From: Bacteroidaceae bacterium
Lineage (GTDB): Bacteria > Bacteroidota > Bacteroidia > Bacteroidales > Bacteroidaceae
Reading direction: 5' to 3'
NCBI GenBank assembly: GCA_017551845.1
Contig: JAFZKR010000011.1
Coordinates: 1-5,197, forward strand
Length of the DNA stretch: 5,197 nt
Shown piece by piece: positions 4,174 to 5,197 of the stretch (positions are counted from its first letter, which is position 1; the number at the start of each line of letters is the position of its first letter). A program made the translations under genes and the position numbers. The notes beneath the pieces were generated by a model that saw only the letters and a list, made by a program, of their open reading frames with translations, ran no database searches and had not been told where the DNA came from.

Positions 4174-4233
4174 CCGATGTCTTTACTTCCGATATTCTTC
4201 ATTCCGATGACCTTACGGCCGATGATCCCCATA
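4174..4233. repeat. Four CCGAT repeats with exact 15-bp period
   Basis: CCGAT begins at 4174, 4189, 4204 and 4219, each exactly 15 bp apart. Three copies extend to CCGATG, and copies 1 and 3 share a further CTTAC-like tail (tCTTTACtt, aCCTTACgg). An off-register CCGATG lies at 4134. The array begins where the -33 box of the nuclease-like gene is expected and extends upstream. It is best read as an operator or activator-binding array; iterons for replication are less likely without a Rep gene. Confidence 0.7.
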
Positions 4234-4414
4234 TCGCGGGCTGTGAAGTGAGTATCATCAGGCAGTCTGCAGATGGCAGCAGAGATTTACCTACGTGCCC
4301 TCCCTGTATAGGTAGCAGCCAGTGGCCCGCACCGTGAACCCACCGGTTCACGCGCCGCCCCAAAGTGGTTTAGAAGACCTTATTAACCCGCCCCAAGGCC
4401 ACTGTCTGGCTTGT
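4234..4414. other. Gene-free segment with nested inverted repeats
   Basis: No plausible gene is seen. CAGTGGCC (4320-4327) pairs with GGCCACTG (4397-4404), enclosing a perfect 8-bp hairpin CGTGAACC/GGTTCACG with loop CACC (4333-4352). A 9-bp direct repeat CCGCCCCAA is present at 4355-4363 and 4388-4396. A smaller inverted repeat TACCTA/TAGGTA lies at 4288-4293 and 4309-4314. The stems are perfect on both strands, so the strand of any RNA is undecided and a DNA-binding role is equally possible. Confidence 0.45.
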
Positions 4415-4702
4415 TTAACCCGGCACAGTCAGGGCCTGGAAATAAAGGTATAGAGCGTTATTCAAACTATAGTGGTTCCAGTCCCTGTCCGTGCCCTCCC
4501 GTGAAACCGTCTGCAAGTCACCGGCCGCATCAAACGCAAAACCTACCTCCACCATCCTGCAAATAGGAACTTATCTGCGCACTCACAGCCGCTGCTCAGG
4601 ATATTCAACAAGGTGTTCCGCACCATTCCTATATCCACACCCTCCACGGTGCCCGCACTGTTCCAGGCATAGATATAGCAATCGTGCTCCACGCTTCTTT
4701 TA

Positions 4703-4723
4703 ATTGCGGCTTCATGCCGCAAT
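4703..4723. other. Perfect 8-bp hairpin at a frame break
   Basis: ATTGCGGC (4703-4710), loop TTCAT, GCCGCAAT (4716-4723). No T run follows on either strand, so it is not a terminator. It sits at the point where the first minus-strand frame ends (TGA at 4714-4712). Confidence 0.5.
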
Positions 4724-4771
4724 GGGGTACGGTTCGCTTTGAAACTTTAGTGCAGTCTTTTCCGCTATGTA

Positions 4772-4794
4772 ACATAATGGAGGCGGTATTATGT
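4772..4794. repeat. ACATAAT inverted repeat
   Basis: ACATAAT (4772-4778) and ATTATGT (4788-4794) form a 7-bp inverted repeat around a GGAGGCGGT spacer. A related ATAAT/ATTAT inverted repeat follows at 4827-4840. This is a possible dimeric protein site; no function is apparent. Confidence 0.4.
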
Positions 4795-4858
4795 CCTCCG
4801 TCGCTCCCGCACTCGCTCCTACAAACATAATATCCATTATATTAAATAGCTCCCTCAG

Positions 4859-5197
4859 TCAGGCGGTCCGCCCTCCAAAACAAATGCACCGCACCTGCGC
4901 TTCCTGCCGTCCCGTCTCATCATCCCACACCGCCACAAATACGTCGTAAAACACGCCGCCATCCCCGCGGGCCATCACAAGAGCCGTGCCGTCAGGCGCA
5001 CCCTTCCGGGCGCTGGGTCGTTGCGCTCCGGCAGAGTCTTGTGGTCCTGCATAGCAGTCCTCACAAGACACAGCCTCCACGCCACTCCTCGGTAGCGTGC
5101 CCCGGCCCCCCGGCGGCACAGCCGCCAGCGGTCCGGTTCCCGGCTTCATTTTAGGGTGCGGCCCCTCACGGCCCGCATCCCGCCATCCGGTGCGCTT
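4859..5197 (-). CDS. GC-rich open frame, unknown, 5' end outside window
   Basis: The minus-strand frame ending at TGA 4861-4859 is open all the way to the right edge (112 codons), so it may be the 3' part of a longer gene. The first internal ATG is at 5149. The C-terminal third looks protein-like (GGVFYDVFVAVWDDETGR, then QEAQVRCICF), with alternating hydrophobic residues as in a beta strand. The N-terminal part is Gly/Pro/Arg/Ala-rich low complexity and less convincing. GC content is clearly above the lysis genes, and such GC-rich DNA keeps frames open by chance. No domain is recognised. Confidence 0.3.
   Translation of the reverse strand, partial: KRTGWRDAGREGPHPKMKPGTGPLAAVPPGGRGTLPRSGVEAVSCEDCYAGPQDSAGAQRPSARKGAPDGTALVMARGDGGVFYDVFVAVWDDETGRQEAQVRCICFGGRTA

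Larger units (their letters stand above)
4415..4837 (-). pseudogene. Probable decayed gene in three overlapping frames
   Basis: Three minus-strand stretches of protein-like sequence tile with short overlaps. The first runs from ATG 4837 to TGA 4712 (41 aa, with EDIIPPPLCYIAEKTALKF). The second is open from 4746 to TAG 4543 (includes DCYIYAWNSAGTVEGVDIG and VRNTLLNILSSG). The third runs from ATG 4555 to TAA 4415 (46 aa, with MVEVGFAFDAAGDLQTV and DWNHYSLNNALYLYFQAL). Each change of frame needs only small indels, which suggests one gene broken by frameshifts. Alternatively these are separate tiny ORFs or noncoding repeat DNA. I do not recognise the ancestral protein. Confidence 0.4.

Noticed and set aside
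4174..4233. CRISPR array or replication iterons
   Set aside because: A 15-bp period with a 5-6 bp conserved core is too short for CRISPR, and no Rep or Cas gene is present; the promoter context favours an operator.
4491..4703. 70-aa plus-strand ORF rich in Pro, Arg, Cys and Ser
   Set aside because: The opposite strand holds more convincing protein-like sequence; this frame looks like its shadow.
4822..4829. Minus-strand TATGTTTG as a promoter
   Set aside because: It fits TAnnTTTG, but there is no -33 box at the proper distance and the downstream frames appear broken.

Overview
The window looks like a Bacteroidales (Bacteroides/Phocaeicola-type) chromosome or phage. Several starts are preceded by the Bacteroidales -7 element TAnnTTTG (41-48, 353-360 and 1713-1720 on +; 1620-1627 and 4146-4153 on -). 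Shine-Dalgarno sequences are mostly absent, as is usual in this order. The gene content is that of a phage or prophage lysis end beside a tRNA gene. No integrase, terminase or structural gene is visible, so 'prophage' is an inference.

Left edge (1-380): a complete tRNA-Asp(GUC) with its own promoter and an intrinsic terminator. It is followed by paired TTGCCCAC repeats, which recur inside the first protein gene, and by a 12-bp hairpin that reads as a minus-strand terminator.

Lysis region (387-3054, + strand): first, an Amidase_3-fold protein that appears to have lost its catalytic residues. After an interruption comes a compact operon under a strong -33/-7 promoter with a palindrome in the spacer. 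It encodes a lipoprotein with a C-terminal membrane anchor (probable unimolecular spanin), a GH24 T4-type lysozyme with an intact E-8-C-5-T triad, and a small one-TM coiled-coil protein (holin or accessory candidate). Together these would breach the inner membrane, peptidoglycan and outer membrane. Between amidase and spanin, on the minus strand, lies an unrecognised acidic 139-aa gene with its own promoter and an unusually long (~220 nt), strongly structured 5' leader.

Right of the lysis operon: a branched, RNA-like fold (3060-3178), two minus-strand terminators, and a minus-strand gene for a lone PD-(D/E)XK nuclease-like protein (3338-4111). The promoter of that gene carries four CCGAT repeats at an exact 15-bp period.

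Right end (4234-5197): no clearly intact gene. It holds another paired-stem segment, a run of short minus-strand frames that look like one decayed gene, and a very GC-rich minus-strand frame open to the window edge. The composition change near 4860 suggests a different origin from the lysis region.

The parts I would check first are the leader of the 139-aa gene, the catalytically dead amidase, the u-spanin, the 15-bp operator array and the multibranched element at 3060-3178.
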